DNA of 14,229 nt from Dehalococcoidia bacterium. Lineage in GTDB: Bacteria > Chloroflexota > Dehalococcoidia > Dehalococcoidales > JAUWYK01. Where the stretch lies: NCBI GenBank assembly GCA_030615865.1, contig JAUWYK010000053.1, positions 1 through 14,229 on the forward strand. Direction: 5' to 3'. Numbering within the stretch: the stretch's first letter is position 1; every line of letters begins with the position of its first letter. Below the pieces are notes generated by a model. The model was not told the DNA's origin, did not search any database, and was given only the letters and a program-made list of their open reading frames with translations. Made by a program: the position numbers and the translations under genes. Positions 13,785 through 14,229 of this stretch are shown here, piece after piece.

Positions 13785-14229
13785 TTAGTTGGGCTTATGT
13801 ATATATGGATAAAGGAGGTGCCCTAGGTGGCTTCGGTTAATGTTTCCACCACTTAGCAAGCAAACGATCTCAGAACCACTGGGAATGTTAGCTTTTTTGA
13901 AAAGGAGAGCCGCAAATCCGGCTGCTCCCGCTGGTTCTGTTAGGAGCTTACACCGCTCAAGAATCAAGCATAGGGCTTCTATCATTTCGTCATCTGACAC
14001 TAGAACGAGTTCATCAACATACTTTTGCACCAAAGCCAAATTCAGCTCTCCAACAAATGGGGCAGCTAAGCCATCTGCAATAGTGTCTATTTTATCTAAG
14101 TGAACCACTGCCTTCTGCTGGAGACTTTGCCACATAGCCGAGGCACCAACGGGCTCCACACCCACAATTTTAACCGCTGGCTTCTTTAACTTGATAGCCG
14201 TGGCAATTCCTGAAATCAAGCTGCCACCG
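13785..14229 (-). CDS. Threonine/serine dehydratase, C-terminal part (cut by window edge)
   Basis: PLP enzyme of the threonine dehydratase family, which deaminates threonine to 2-oxobutyrate and ammonia. The visible ~148 residues begin in the glycine-rich phosphate loop (GGSLISG, read from 14228) and include KIVGVEPVGA, the LTEPAGAAGFAAL segment and LLSGGNIN near the end, all typical of this fold. The gene continues past the right edge; there is no start here, and the TTG at 14219 lies inside the cofactor loop. It ends soon after the catalytic domain (HLLYPYIHKPN) with no ACT regulatory domain, as in short or catabolic forms. It is on the same strand as the transport operon and ends about 25 bases before that operon's promoter. 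Confidence 0.88.
   Translation of the reverse strand, partial: GGSLISGIATAIKLKKPAVKIVGVEPVGASAMWQSLQQKAVVHLDKIDTIADGLAAPFVGELNLALVQKYVDELVLVSDDEMIEALCLILERCKLLTEPAGAAGFAALLFKKANIPSGSEIVCLLSGGNINRSHLGHLLYPYIHKPN

Overview
The window looks like a piece of a Chloroflexota genome, most likely class Dehalococcoidia. I infer this from the general look of the proteins (a zinc-ribbon large serine recombinase of the kind common in Dehalococcoidia plasticity regions, a Trp-type ABC importer, an opine-dehydrogenase-family enzyme, and a PFK with a GGEGT/PKTIDND signature). No marker gene settles it. It reads as a mobile or accessory left part (about 1-7750) joined to a metabolic right part (about 8070-14229).

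Left part. A leftward pair, a 316-aa protein of unknown function followed by a large serine recombinase, is driven by a textbook promoter (TTGACA, 17 bp, TATAAT). Divergent from it is a rightward set: a 56-aa small protein overlapping (ATGA) a compact tyrosine recombinase with an inserted zinc ribbon, then a basic 170-aa winged-helix-like protein. Next come a cluster of TGGTCAA repeats and a 558-aa coiled-coil protein with a C-terminal helix-turn-helix-like segment. Bases 5912-6763 hold no intact gene. They contain 24 exact copies of ACTACC/GGTAGT in two tandem arrays, a 115-bp direct repeat, two hairpins, and, between the hairpins, the broken C-terminal end of a molybdopterin aldehyde oxidase/xanthine dehydrogenase gene. 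A leftward gene with an RxxxxH HEPN motif (ApeA-like) follows; its promoter predicts an almost leaderless mRNA.

Right part. A rightward 6-phosphofructokinase stands alone. A doubtful small ORF and a decayed tRNA-Trp-like sequence mark a probable old junction near 9.65 kb. A leftward transport and catabolism operon fills the rest: PF04392 substrate-binding lipoprotein, permease, ATPase, then an opine/octopine dehydrogenase-family enzyme. Upstream on the same strand is the C-terminal part of a threonine dehydratase that runs off the window.

How the genes may work together. The transporter and the dehydrogenase plausibly import and process an amino acid or an opine-like derivative. The most interesting regulatory signal is in the leader of the transport operon: an 8-residue reading frame ending Pro-Trp-stop whose last codons can pair with the Shine-Dalgarno of the binding-protein gene. 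This would be a simple way to sense tryptophan at translation. It is a reading of the sequence, not a proven mechanism.
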